NCBI GenBank assembly: GCA_036399055.1 | Contig: DASWNX010000033.1 | Span: 124,429-188,428, forward strand | Length of the DNA: 64,000 bases | Source of the DNA: Jatrophihabitans sp. | Lineage (GTDB): Bacteria; Actinomycetota; Actinomycetes; Mycobacteriales; Jatrophihabitantaceae | Reading direction: 5' to 3' | Shown here: in pieces, positions 17,742 through 25,803 of the stretch | Layout of the letters: every line of letters begins with the position of its first letter | Numbering within the stretch: position 1 is the first letter of the stretch | Notes under the pieces: model-generated | The model's database searches: none | What the model saw: only the letters and a program-made list of their open reading frames with translations | Told to the model about the DNA's origin: nothing | Position numbers and translations under genes: made by a program

Positions 17742-19298
17742 CTACCGAACCGTGCGGCTGCGCGCGGTGGAACGCGACCGGCGGGCCGGCGCGGCGGCCG
17801 CCTTCTCACGCTCTTCCTCGGCCCGCTTGACCGCGAACTCGGCCAGCGCGTCGATCAGCGACGCCACGTTCGCGGTCTCGGGCTGCACGTCCACCCGCAG
17901 GCCGAACTCGCGCGCCGTAGCCGCGGTCTGCGGCCCGATGCAGGCCACCACCGTCTTGTTGTGCGGCTTGCCGGCGATGCCGACCAGGTTGCGCACCGTC
18001 GAGGACGAGGTGAAGCAGACCGCCTGGAAGCCGCCGGACTTGATGGCGTCGCGGATCTCGGCCGCCGGCGGCGCCGCCCGAACCGTCCGGTAGGCCGTCA
18101 CGTCGTCGATCTCCCAGCCGCGCTCGCGCAGGCCCTCGGCCAGCGTCTCGGTGGCGATGTCGGCCCGCGGCAGCAGCACCCGGTCGATCGGGTCCAGCAC
18201 GTCGTCATACGGCGGGAAGTCGGCCAGCAGGCCCTCGGAGGACTGCTCGCCCGACGGCAGCAGCTCCGGCAGGATTCCGAAGGCGCGCACCGCCTCGGCG
18301 GTCTGCTCCCCGACGCAGGCGATCTTCACGCCGGCGAAGGCGCGGGCGTCCAGGCCGAACTCCTCGAACTTCTCCCGGACCGCCTTGACGGCATTGGTCG
18401 AGGTGAACACGATCCACTCGTACCGGCCGGTGACCAGGCCCTTGATCGCGCGCTCCATCTGGGTGGGCGTGCGCGGCGGCTCGACCGCGATGGTCGGGAC
18501 CTCGACCGGCACCGCGCCGAAGTCACGCAGCCGCTCGCTCATCGCGCCGGCCTGCTCCTTGGTGCGCGGCACCAGGATCTTCCAGCCGAACAGCGCGCGG
18601 GACTCCCACCAGGCCAGCTTCTCGCGCGAGGCGACGGCCTTGCCGATGCTCAGCACGACCGGCCCCTGCATGCCCGCGGCCGACAGCTCGGCCTCGGCCA
18701 GAGTCCCGGCGACGGTGACCTGAGCGGTCGTGGTGCCGGCGCAGGTCACCGCCATCGCGCTGTCGGGCTTGAGACCCGAGGCCACCAGTTGCTCGGCCAC
18801 CTGGCCCACCTCGGCGGCGTCCAGGGTCAGCACCAGGGTGCCGGGCGCCGCTGCCAGGGCCTCGAAGTCGACCGGCTGACCCTGCCGCAGGTCGGCCTCG
18901 GTGTGCAGGGCGCCCACCGGCACCCCGGCGTAGCTGGCGGTCGCGGCAGCCACCGACAGCGACGGCACCACCTCGAAAGGCACCGCGGTCTTGCCGACGG
19001 CCAGCGCCTCGCGGGTGACGGCGTCGGAGGCGAACGGATCACCCGACACCACCCGAACCACCACCGCGCCGTTGCGGGCCTCGGCCAGCAGCGCCTTGGC
19101 GACGTCGGCCGGCGCCGAGTCGGCCGGGCGGATCTCGCCTGCTATCAGAGCCCGCACCGCGCCGGTGACCGAGTCATCGACATAGGCCACCTCGGCCGAT
19201 GCCAGCACCTCGACGGCGCGCACGGTGAGCAGTCCAGCGTCGCCCGTGCCGGTGCCCACGAAGGACACCTTGCCGACGGACTTACGCGCTCGGGTCAT
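17742..19298 (-). CDS. hemD: Uroporphyrinogen-III synthase fused to a tetrapyrrole-methylase-like domain
   Basis: Residues about 8-245 resemble uroporphyrinogen-III methyltransferase (SUMT), and about 275-490 are a HemD uroporphyrinogen-III synthase domain (LVPRTKEQAGAMSERL, IVFTSTNAVKAVREK, VCFTSSSTVRNL). HemD closes and inverts ring D of hydroxymethylbilane. The SUMT-like half is altered at key signatures (VGTGTGDAGLLT rather than GPGD; RVVSGDPFAS rather than KGGDPF), so its methylase activity is doubtful. A basic, Arg-rich tail ends the protein. The ATG overlaps the hemC stop codon (ATGA). Confidence 0.9.
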   Translation of the reverse strand: MTRARKSVGKVSFVGTGTGDAGLLTVRAVEVLASAEVAYVDDSVTGAVRALIAGEIRPADSAPADVAKALLAEARNGAVVVRVVSGDPFASDAVTREALAVGKTAVPFEVVPSLSVAAATASYAGVPVGALHTEADLRQGQPVDFEALAAAPGTLVLTLDAAEVGQVAEQLVASGLKPDSAMAVTCAGTTTAQVTVAGTLAEAELSAAGMQGPVVLSIGKAVASREKLAWWESRALFGWKILVPRTKEQAGAMSERLRDFGAVPVEVPTIAVEPPRTPTQMERAIKGLVTGRYEWIVFTSTNAVKAVREKFEEFGLDARAFAGVKIACVGEQTAEAVRAFGILPELLPSGEQSSEGLLADFPPYDDVLDPIDRVLLPRADIATETLAEGLRERGWEIDDVTAYRTVRAAPPAAEIRDAIKSGGFQAVCFTSSSTVRNLVGIAGKPHNKTVVACIGPQTAATAREFGLRVDVQPETANVASLIDALAEFAVKRAEEEREKAAAAPARRSRSTARSRTVR

Positions 19299-20239
19299 TT
19301 CGAGCTCCCCATCATGATGTTCGCGCCGAGATCGATCAGTTCAGCGGCTAGCCGCTGCCCGATCTTCTCGGCAGTGTTGAGTGGGCCGGAAGCCGACAAC
19401 CGGACGGCGTCACTGCCGTCGATCGCGGTGACCGAACCACGAAGGAAAACTTCGAGCAAGCCGTCATCACCCTCGGTGATCTCGGCCAGTGCCCCCACCG
19501 GGGCGGTGCAGCCTGCCTCAAGGGCAGTGAGCAACGACCGTTCGGCAGCGACTGCCGCCCTGGTCGCGTGGTCATCGAGCGGCGCCAGCAGCGACCGGGC
19601 GTCCTCGTCGGACTCCCGGCACTCGACAGCGAGCGCGCCCTGCGCGGCTGCCGGCAGCACTTGAATGGGATCGAGCAGTTCGGTGATGGCCTCGCCGCGA
19701 CCCAGCCGGTGCAGGCCGGCCACCGCCAGCACCACCGCGTCGAGCTGATCTGCCCCGCTGCCCACCCGGGACAGCCGGGTGTCGACGTTGCCGCGGATCG
19801 GCACGATCTGCCACCCGCGGTCCAGCGCGTTCAGCTGAGCGGTGCGGCGAGGTGAGCCGGTGCCGATCCGGGCGCCGGGCGGCAGCTCGAGCAGGCTCAG
19901 CCCGTCCCGCGCGCACAGCGCGTCCCGCGGGTCCTCACGCGGCGGCACCGCGGCCAGCGCGATACCGGGCGCCGGAGCAGTCGGCAGGTCCTTGAACGAG
20001 TGCACCGCGACGTCGATCTCGCCGGCCAGCAACGCCTCGCGCAGCGCGGAGACGAACACCCCGGTGCCGCCGATCTGCTCCAGCGGCTGCGCCGAACGGT
20101 CGCCCTCGGTGGAGACCAGGACGACCTCCACCGGCACGTCGGGGTTGCTGCCTGCGAAGGCGTCGATCACCAGCTGGGTCTGGGTGCGGGCCAGCAGGCT
20201 GGCACGGGTGCCGATCCGAAGGGTGCGAGTCATCGTCAT
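19295..20239 (-). CDS. hemC: Hydroxymethylbilane synthase (porphobilinogen deaminase)
   Basis: HemC polymerises four porphobilinogens to hydroxymethylbilane on a dipyrromethane cofactor. The 314-residue protein has LRIGTRASLLARTQTQLV at the start and the cofactor cysteine in ALEAGCTAPVGALAEI. SFKDLPTAPAPG and ECRESDEDA are also typical. It overlaps both neighbours: its ATG shares a base with the hemA stop (TGATG), and its stop overlaps the hemD start. Confidence 0.96.
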   Translation of the reverse strand: MTMTRTLRIGTRASLLARTQTQLVIDAFAGSNPDVPVEVVLVSTEGDRSAQPLEQIGGTGVFVSALREALLAGEIDVAVHSFKDLPTAPAPGIALAAVPPREDPRDALCARDGLSLLELPPGARIGTGSPRRTAQLNALDRGWQIVPIRGNVDTRLSRVGSGADQLDAVVLAVAGLHRLGRGEAITELLDPIQVLPAAAQGALAVECRESDEDARSLLAPLDDHATRAAVAAERSLLTALEAGCTAPVGALAEITEGDDGLLEVFLRGSVTAIDGSDAVRLSASGPLNTAEKIGQRLAAELIDLGANIMMGSSK

Positions 20240-21708
20240 CAGCCGGTCACCGTCCCGGGACCACCCGGCGCGTCAGCGCCGTCCGAACCGGCAGCGCCGT
20301 CCGAACCGGCAGCGCCGTCCGAACCGGCAGCGCCCTCCGAACCGGCAGCGCCGTCCGAACCGTCCGAACCGTCGGCCGTGCCGTCGTCGAAGGGGTCGGC
20401 GTCCAACGGCTCCGAGCGCCGAACCGCGGTGACCGAGCCCGGCCGGGCCGGGTCGAGGTCGAACAGCTCGCGCAGCGCGGCCGCGTAGGAGTTGCCCTCC
20501 GGCGTGGCGGCCAGCTCCTTCACCCGCACAGTCGGGGCGTGCAGCACCTTGTCGACGGCGCGGCGGACCGCGCTGGCCAGCTCGTCGCGAACGGAGGGCT
20601 CCAGGCCGGGCAACCGGCTGTCCAGCCGCAGCAGCTCGCTGTCCACCACCTGAGCCGCTCGGGCCCGCAGCGCGGTGACGGTCGGCGCGACCGCTCGCAC
20701 CTGCTGGCTGGTCAGGTAGCTGCGCAACTCGGTGGCCACGATCGCCATCGCCGACGCCACCTCGGCGTCGCTGACCATCGCCCCGGAGCTGCGCAGCACG
20801 TCCAGGTCGACGTAGTGGACCTCGGCCATCAGCGAGACCGCCGGGTCGACGTCGCGGGGCAGCGCCAGGTCGAGCACCACCAGCGGCCGGCCGGCGCGCG
20901 GGTGCACGTCGGGCCCCTCAACCACCAGGCCGGTCGCCCCGGTGCACGAGATCAGCACATCGGCACGGGCGATCTCATCGGCGAGGCGCTCCCTGGAGCC
21001 GACCTCGCCGCCCAAGCTCTGCGCCAGCCGCTGAGCGCGCTCGACGCTACGGTTGATCACCACCACGTCGAGGCCGGCGCCGCCGGCAAGCCGCTGCAAC
21101 GTCGCGCCTGCCAGGGCGCCCATCGAGCCTGCGCCCAGAATGACGAACCGCTTGCCGACCAGCCGGTCGGCCCCGCCCATGGCCTCGGCCGCATGCTGCA
21201 GCGCCACGGACACCACCGACGCGCCGGCCCGGTCGATGCCGGTCTCGGTGTGCACCCGCTTGCCGACTCGCAACGCGGTCTGGCTCGCCTCGTGCAGCAC
21301 CTTGCCGACCGTCCCGGCCTGGGTGCCGGTCGCGTAGGCGTGGCGCAGCTGGCCCAGGATCTGGGACTCGCCGACCACCATCGAGTCCAGGCCGGCCGCG
21401 ACCTGCAGCAGGTGGTCGGCAGCGGCCTCGTCGAAGTGGACGTAGAGGTGATCGCCGAGCTCGGCCACGCCCATGCCGGCGATCCGGGCGAGCGTGGTCG
21501 AGATGTCGACCACGGCCGGGTGGAACCGGGCGACGTCGGCGTAGATCTCGATCCGATTGCAGGTCGAGAGCACGATGACCTCGGAGATGGACTCGCTGCG
21601 GTGCAGCTCGTCCAGGACCTTCGTCAGCTCGTCGGGCGGGATGCTGGCGCGCTCCAGCACCCGGACCGGAGCGGAGTGATGTGAGAGACCGACCACAAGC
21701 AGGGTCAC
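20239..21708 (-). CDS. hemA: Glutamyl-tRNA reductase with a repetitive C-terminal tail
   Basis: HemA reduces glutamyl-tRNA to glutamate-1-semialdehyde, the first committed step of heme synthesis. The catalytic cysteine is in STCNRIEIY (about residue 50), and the NADPH domain has ILGAGSMGALAGATLQ. The dimerisation domain follows. The last 35-40 residues are a GAAGSDGAAGSDG repeat encoded by an 18-bp tandem repeat and are unlikely to be part of the enzyme core. It lies between rex (ATGA overlap) and hemC. Confidence 0.96.
   Translation of the reverse strand: MTLLVVGLSHHSAPVRVLERASIPPDELTKVLDELHRSESISEVIVLSTCNRIEIYADVARFHPAVVDISTTLARIAGMGVAELGDHLYVHFDEAAADHLLQVAAGLDSMVVGESQILGQLRHAYATGTQAGTVGKVLHEASQTALRVGKRVHTETGIDRAGASVVSVALQHAAEAMGGADRLVGKRFVILGAGSMGALAGATLQRLAGGAGLDVVVINRSVERAQRLAQSLGGEVGSRERLADEIARADVLISCTGATGLVVEGPDVHPRAGRPLVVLDLALPRDVDPAVSLMAEVHYVDLDVLRSSGAMVSDAEVASAMAIVATELRSYLTSQQVRAVAPTVTALRARAAQVVDSELLRLDSRLPGLEPSVRDELASAVRRAVDKVLHAPTVRVKELAATPEGNSYAAALRELFDLDPARPGSVTAVRRSEPLDADPFDDGTADGSDGSDGAAGSEGAAGSDGAAGSDGAAGSDGADAPGGPGTVTG
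20276..20365. repeat. 18-bp tandem repeat encoding the HemA tail
   Basis: About five in-frame copies of GCGCCGTCCGAACCGGCA, with one copy altered, encode the Gly/Ala/Ser/Asp repeats at the HemA C-terminus. Confidence 0.88.
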
Positions 21709-22514
21709 CGAGCCACCGCCACCTTGCTGATCGGGTCGGCGGCCACGGTCGCGGGGTCGGCCGACCCGGCGGTCGGCTCGCCGGGGCTCGAGTCGGCGGT
21801 CTGCGCGCAGTCCGCCCGGCCGGCCTTGCGGTTGTCGTGGAAGGACAGGATCTGCAGCTCGGCAGCCAGGTCGACCTTGCGCACGTCGACATGCGGCGGC
21901 ACGTTCAGCACCGTCGGCGCGAAGTTGAGGATCGAGGTGACGCCGGCCGCCACCAGCCGGTCGCAGACGTCCTGCGCCGCCGCAGCCGGCACCGCCACCA
22001 CGGCGATCGCGATGTTCTCCCGCTTGACGACCTCGTCGAGGGAGTCCACGTGTTGCACGGTCAGCCCACGCAGCCGGGTGCCGACCAGGGCCGGATGGGC
22101 GTCGATGAGCGCCGAGATCCGAAAGCCTCGGGAGGCGAAGCCCGCGTAACCGGCCAGCGCCTGCCCCAGGTGCCCCAGCCCGATCAGGGCGACGGCCCGG
22201 TTCTGGTGCAGGCCGAGGGTCTTGCGGATCTGCTCGGTGAGCACCGAGACCTCGTAGCCGACGCCGCGCACCCCGTAGGACCCCAGGTAGGACAGGTCCT
22301 TGCGCAGCTTGGCCGAGTTGACGCCGGCCGCGGTGGCCAGCGACTCCGAGGAGACAGTGGCCACTCCGTGCTCGCCCAGGCCGGTCAGGGCACGCAGGTA
22401 GACGGCCAGCCGGGCCACGGTGGCCTCTGGGATCGACCGCTGATCGGTAGCCGTGACCGACCGCTGGTCAGCGTGGTCGCCGACCGCGTTCAGCTGATGT
22501 GGCTGGGCGATCAT
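21705..22514 (-). CDS. rex: Redox-sensing transcriptional repressor Rex
   Basis: Rex senses the NADH/NAD+ ratio and represses respiratory and heme genes. The 269-residue protein has an N-terminal winged helix (IPEATVARLAVYLRAL, VNSAKLRKDLSYLGSYGVRGVGY) and a Rossmann domain (VALIGLGHLGQAL). An extra 20-residue N-terminal stretch precedes the conserved start. The C-terminal tail is long and Ala/Pro-rich. It heads a tightly overlapping rex-hemA-hemC-hemD operon, and a perfect Rex operator lies about 100 bp upstream, consistent with autoregulation and redox control of heme synthesis. Confidence 0.95.
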   Translation of the reverse strand: MIAQPHQLNAVGDHADQRSVTATDQRSIPEATVARLAVYLRALTGLGEHGVATVSSESLATAAGVNSAKLRKDLSYLGSYGVRGVGYEVSVLTEQIRKTLGLHQNRAVALIGLGHLGQALAGYAGFASRGFRISALIDAHPALVGTRLRGLTVQHVDSLDEVVKRENIAIAVVAVPAAAAQDVCDRLVAAGVTSILNFAPTVLNVPPHVDVRKVDLAAELQILSFHDNRKAGRADCAQTADSSPGEPTAGSADPATVAADPISKVAVAR

Positions 22515-22603
22515 GTGCTCCTCGAAACGGACCGGTCACGGCAGTAGCCGTAGCCCCCCGAGAGGAAGGCAGACCGGTGTGGTAAAGGGGTAGACAGCGA
22601 TGA

Positions 22604-22632
22604 ACCGTACGCCTTTGTGAAGGCATTCACAA
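22604..22632 (-). promoter_or_regulatory. Rex operator overlapping the rex-hemACD promoter
   Basis: TTGTGAAGGCATTCACAA at 22615-22632 is a perfect 7-4-7 palindrome and matches the known Rex box TTGTGAAnnnnTTCACAA. On the minus strand its TTGTGA half can serve as the -35 element, followed after 17 bases by TACGGT (22604-22609) as a -10. Rex binding would therefore block polymerase. The rest of 22515-22754 holds nothing else I recognise. Confidence 0.88.
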
Positions 22633-22754
22633 AATCGCTGACCCGTGTGGTAAGAGCATGCTGAGCGTCGTCCGGCGCGGCAACTCATCCACTGCCGGCT
22701 TGGCCGGAACCGGCCTGCCCGGCTGGTCCGCGCCCGGCCTCGACCGCGCGCGGT

Positions 22755-23003
22755 TCACCGTTGCAGGGCAGCCCGAAACCGTGCCTCTTCCAGCCGCCAA
22801 TAGCCGTGCTCAGCGCCGTCTATGAGGATCACCGGCACCCGCTCGGAGTACTCGTTGGCCCGGGCCCGGTCAGCGTCGACGTCCAGCAGCTGCAGCTGGA
22901 ACCCGAGCTCCTCGGACAGCGCGGCCAGTTGCCGTTCGGCGTCGGCGCACAGGTGGCAGCCGTCCCGGGTGATCAGGGTGACGTGACGCTGGTGAGCGGC
23001 CAT
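22755..23003 (-). CDS. Glutaredoxin-family thiol protein
   Basis: An 82-residue thioredoxin-fold protein with the redox motif GCHLCADAE (CxxC) near the N-terminus, YSERVPVILIDG with the cis-proline, and a short C-terminus. This matches DUF836/glutaredoxin-like proteins of actinobacteria, which sit near hemA in several genomes. It may act with mycothiol, but that is inference. Its ATG is four bases downstream of the acyl-CoA ligase stop codon, so the two are likely one transcript. Confidence 0.85.
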   Translation of the reverse strand: MAAHQRHVTLITRDGCHLCADAERQLAALSEELGFQLQLLDVDADRARANEYSERVPVILIDGAEHGYWRLEEARFRAALQR

Positions 23004-23007
23004 GACG

Positions 23008-24621
23008 TCAGAGCCGCCCGGCGGGCTGGTCGGTGACCGCCCGCAACCGCCACTTCATCACCTTGCCGGTGGCGGTGTGCGGCAACTCCGCCACCTCGAT
23101 GATCTGCTTGGGCAGCTTGAACCGGGCCAGCGACCGCGCCGCCTGCTCGAGCAGCTCGTCCGGGTCCAGCACCGCGCCCGGCTCGGGCACCACGTAAGCC
23201 ACGATCGCCTCACTCATCTCGCCCTCGCTCACCCCGAGGATCGCGACCTCGGCGACTCCGGGCAGCTTGCTGAACACCGCCTCGACCTCGGCGGGGTAGA
23301 CGTTGAAGCCGTTCACCAGCACCAGGTCGCTGCGCCGGCCCACCAGGTAGTAGTCGCCGTCGTCGTCGGCCACCGCCAGGTCGCCGGTGCTGAACCAGCC
23401 GTCGGAGCCCGGGCCCTCAGTCGCGTCGGGCCAGTAGCCGAGGAACAGGTTGGGCCCGCGCACCTCGAGCATTCCCAGGTCGCCCACCTCGACGGCCTCG
23501 CCGTCGCTGTCGACCAGCCGCACCTCGACGCCGGGCAACGGCCGTCCGACCGAGCCAGCCTTGGGCTCTGCCCAGTTGTCCGGGCCCGCCGGCGTCAGGT
23601 TGAGGCTGATCACCGGAGCGGCCTCGGTCAGACCGTAACCCTCGAAGAGCGGCACCCCCACGGCCGCGTAGCGGGCGACCAGCGCCGCAGACAGCGGCGC
23701 CGAGCCGGACAGGGCGAACCGGACGCCGGCGAAGCCGTCGGCCAGGTTGGGCTGCTCGGCCCACATCGCGAACTCCACCGGCGCGCCGATCACCACGGTG
23801 GCCCGCTCCTCGCGCAGCTCCTCGAGGCTGGCGACCGCGTCGAACTTCGGCGCCAGCACCACGCTCGCGCCGAAGTACAGGGCCAGCCCCAGGCCGGCGT
23901 TGAGGCCGAAGACGTGGAACAACGGCAGCGGCAGGTAGATCCGGTCCTGCGCGCTGATCGGCGCCGGCTGCAGGTCCGCCACCTGGGCGAGGTTGGCCAG
24001 CAACGCGCGCGTCGGCAGCATCGCGCCCTTGGGCAGGCCTGAGGTCCCGGAGGTGTAGAGCAGCACGGCCAGTTGCTCGCCGGTGCGGTCCAGGTCTCGC
24101 GGCGGGCCGTCCGGGGCGGCCCGGCCGCTGGCCAGCAGCTCGGTCACGGTGGGCAGGTCCTCGGCTCCGGACCGGGCGGCGATCACGATCTGGCTCAGCT
24201 GCGGGTGTCCCTGGTACAGCTGGTCGGCGGCGGCGACCGCGGCCACCGACGAGGTGACCAGCATCCGGGCGCCTGAGTCAGTGAGGATGTGGTCCAGCTC
24301 GGCCAGCGTGTAGCCGGGGTTGACCGGCACGATGACCAGGCCCGCCTGCAACGCGGCCAGGTACACCGCGACGAACTCGGCGGTGGTGGGCGCCTGGATG
24401 GCCAGCCGGTCATCGGGCCGCATGCCGGCGGCGACCAGACCGGCCGCCAGGTCTGCCACGGCCTGGCGCAGCTCGAGCCACGTCCAGCGGTGCTCGGCGT
24501 CGATCAGCGCGACCTCGGCCGGCCGATCCGCCGCGGCCCGCTCCAGCAGGTCGCCGAATGTCGACGGGCCGTGGGCCTGGCTCGGCCCGCCCGATGGCCA
24601 CGCGCGCGACTGGACAGTCAC
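23008..24621 (-). CDS. Long-chain acyl-CoA synthetase (AMP-binding)
   Basis: This 537-residue adenylate-forming ligase has the P-loop LLYTSGTSGLPKGAMLP, FEGYGLTEAAP, GWFSTGDLAV, and a C-terminal catalytic lysine in TATGKVMKWRLRAV. The start was set at GTG 24621 because AGGAGG lies 5 nt upstream; the open frame continues 28 codons further but has no matching signals. It probably activates a fatty acid. It is transcribed in the same direction as the downstream glutaredoxin gene and diverges from bldN. Confidence 0.9.
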   Translation of the reverse strand: MTVQSRAWPSGGPSQAHGPSTFGDLLERAAADRPAEVALIDAEHRWTWLELRQAVADLAAGLVAAGMRPDDRLAIQAPTTAEFVAVYLAALQAGLVIVPVNPGYTLAELDHILTDSGARMLVTSSVAAVAAADQLYQGHPQLSQIVIAARSGAEDLPTVTELLASGRAAPDGPPRDLDRTGEQLAVLLYTSGTSGLPKGAMLPTRALLANLAQVADLQPAPISAQDRIYLPLPLFHVFGLNAGLGLALYFGASVVLAPKFDAVASLEELREERATVVIGAPVEFAMWAEQPNLADGFAGVRFALSGSAPLSAALVARYAAVGVPLFEGYGLTEAAPVISLNLTPAGPDNWAEPKAGSVGRPLPGVEVRLVDSDGEAVEVGDLGMLEVRGPNLFLGYWPDATEGPGSDGWFSTGDLAVADDDGDYYLVGRRSDLVLVNGFNVYPAEVEAVFSKLPGVAEVAILGVSEGEMSEAIVAYVVPEPGAVLDPDELLEQAARSLARFKLPKQIIEVAELPHTATGKVMKWRLRAVTDQPAGRL

Positions 24622-24858
24622 CCAGACCTCCTGAACTTCGGCACCGGTCGTGCGTGGGCCGGTTCGATTACAAGCTACTGACGGGTACGCCAGGACGCCA
24701 GGCAAGCCAGTCTGACTGCGCCGGCCCAGATATTCAACAGAGAGTAATCACTTGGTACTCGTACTGGAACGTTTGTGCAGGTACCGTCCAAGTCACGAAA
24801 TGGCCCGCCCCCGACGGCGTGCGCCTGACCGCCTAACCACGGAAGCGGGGCCTGGCTG

Positions 24859-25680
24859 ATGAGCGTCCCCGGCGTGGCTGCGGTGAGTCCCGCGGTAGCT
24901 GCTCAGGGCTGGGTTGAACTCGCCCGGCTGGTGGCGTGGGCGGTGCAGGACTGGGCGCGCACGTCGATGGACGCAGTCGAGTCGGCGGTTGATCTTCCGC
25001 TGTCGGCCTCCCCACCCGGCGCCACCCGCGCCGGGCCGCCCAGTGCTTCCCACGAGTTCGGTCCGTCCAACGACCCGGCGCCGGAAAAGATACCGCTGCC
25101 CCGCGACAGGGACGCCTCAGAGGTCGAGGCTGAGCACGCCGCGATGTGGACCCTGGTGCGAGCGGCCCAGCAGGGCGACGGCGAGGCGTTCGGAAAGTTG
25201 TACGACCAGTACGTCGACGCGGTGTTCCGGTTCATCTACTACCGCGTCAACGACCGGGCGCTGGCCGAGGACTTCACCTCCGAGACCTTTCTGCGCGCGT
25301 TGCGACGGATCTCCTCGATCAACTACCAGGGCCGCGACATCGGCGCCTGGTTCATCACCATCGCCCGCAACATCGTCTTCGATCACACCAAGTCGGCTCG
25401 CTACCGACTCGAGTTGACCACCGGTGACCTCATCGAGGGCAACGACGTCGACGACGGCCCCGAGCTCGCGGTGCTGACCAATCTGACCAACGCCCGGCTG
25501 CTCGAAGCGGTCAACTCCCTGGGCGAGGAGCAGAAGGAGTGCATCGTGCTGCGCTTCCTCAACGGCCTGTCGGTGGCCGAGACCGCGTCGGTGATGGGCA
25601 AGAACGACGGAGCGATCAAGGCGCTGCAGCATCGGGCCGTCAAGAGGCTGGCCATCGTGCTCGGCGACGAGCTCCGGTGA
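24859..25680 (+). CDS. bldN: ECF-type RNA polymerase sigma factor, BldN family
   Basis: This 273-residue sigma factor has an N-terminal extension of about 95 residues before region 2, as in Streptomyces BldN. Region 2 reads GEAFGKLYDQYVDAVFRFIYYRV with AEDFTSETFLRALRRI; region 4 reads LNGLSVAETASVMGKNDGAIKALQHRAVKRL. These closely follow the BldN sequence as I remember it. BldN controls aerial development in Streptomyces and is held by the anti-sigma RsbN. The neighbouring heme genes match the Streptomyces arrangement. Whether the extension is cleaved cannot be told. Confidence 0.88.
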   Translation: MSVPGVAAVSPAVAAQGWVELARLVAWAVQDWARTSMDAVESAVDLPLSASPPGATRAGPPSASHEFGPSNDPAPEKIPLPRDRDASEVEAEHAAMWTLVRAAQQGDGEAFGKLYDQYVDAVFRFIYYRVNDRALAEDFTSETFLRALRRISSINYQGRDIGAWFITIARNIVFDHTKSARYRLELTTGDLIEGNDVDDGPELAVLTNLTNARLLEAVNSLGEEQKECIVLRFLNGLSVAETASVMGKNDGAIKALQHRAVKRLAIVLGDELR

Positions 25681-25704
25681 GCCGGAGCTAATAGGCCCCG
25701 CTGG

Positions 25705-25732
25705 AGTAACCCCACGGGCCGGCTGTCGTTGA
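25705..25732 (+). promoter_or_regulatory. Sigma-BldN-type promoter upstream of the DUF5667 gene
   Basis: AGTAAC (25705-25710) and CGTTGA (25727-25732) are separated by exactly 16 bases. This differs at one base from the sigma-BldN consensus CGTAAC-N16-CGTTGA known from Streptomyces venezuelae. It lies about 70 bp before the start of the downstream gene, fitting control of the presumed anti-sigma gene by its own sigma factor. Confidence 0.7.
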
Positions 25733-25803
25733 ACGCAACGAAGCAGCCAGCATCGCCAGCCAGGCGTCACGGATGCTGAGCTGCGACGAGCCTGGAGGCT
25801 GCG

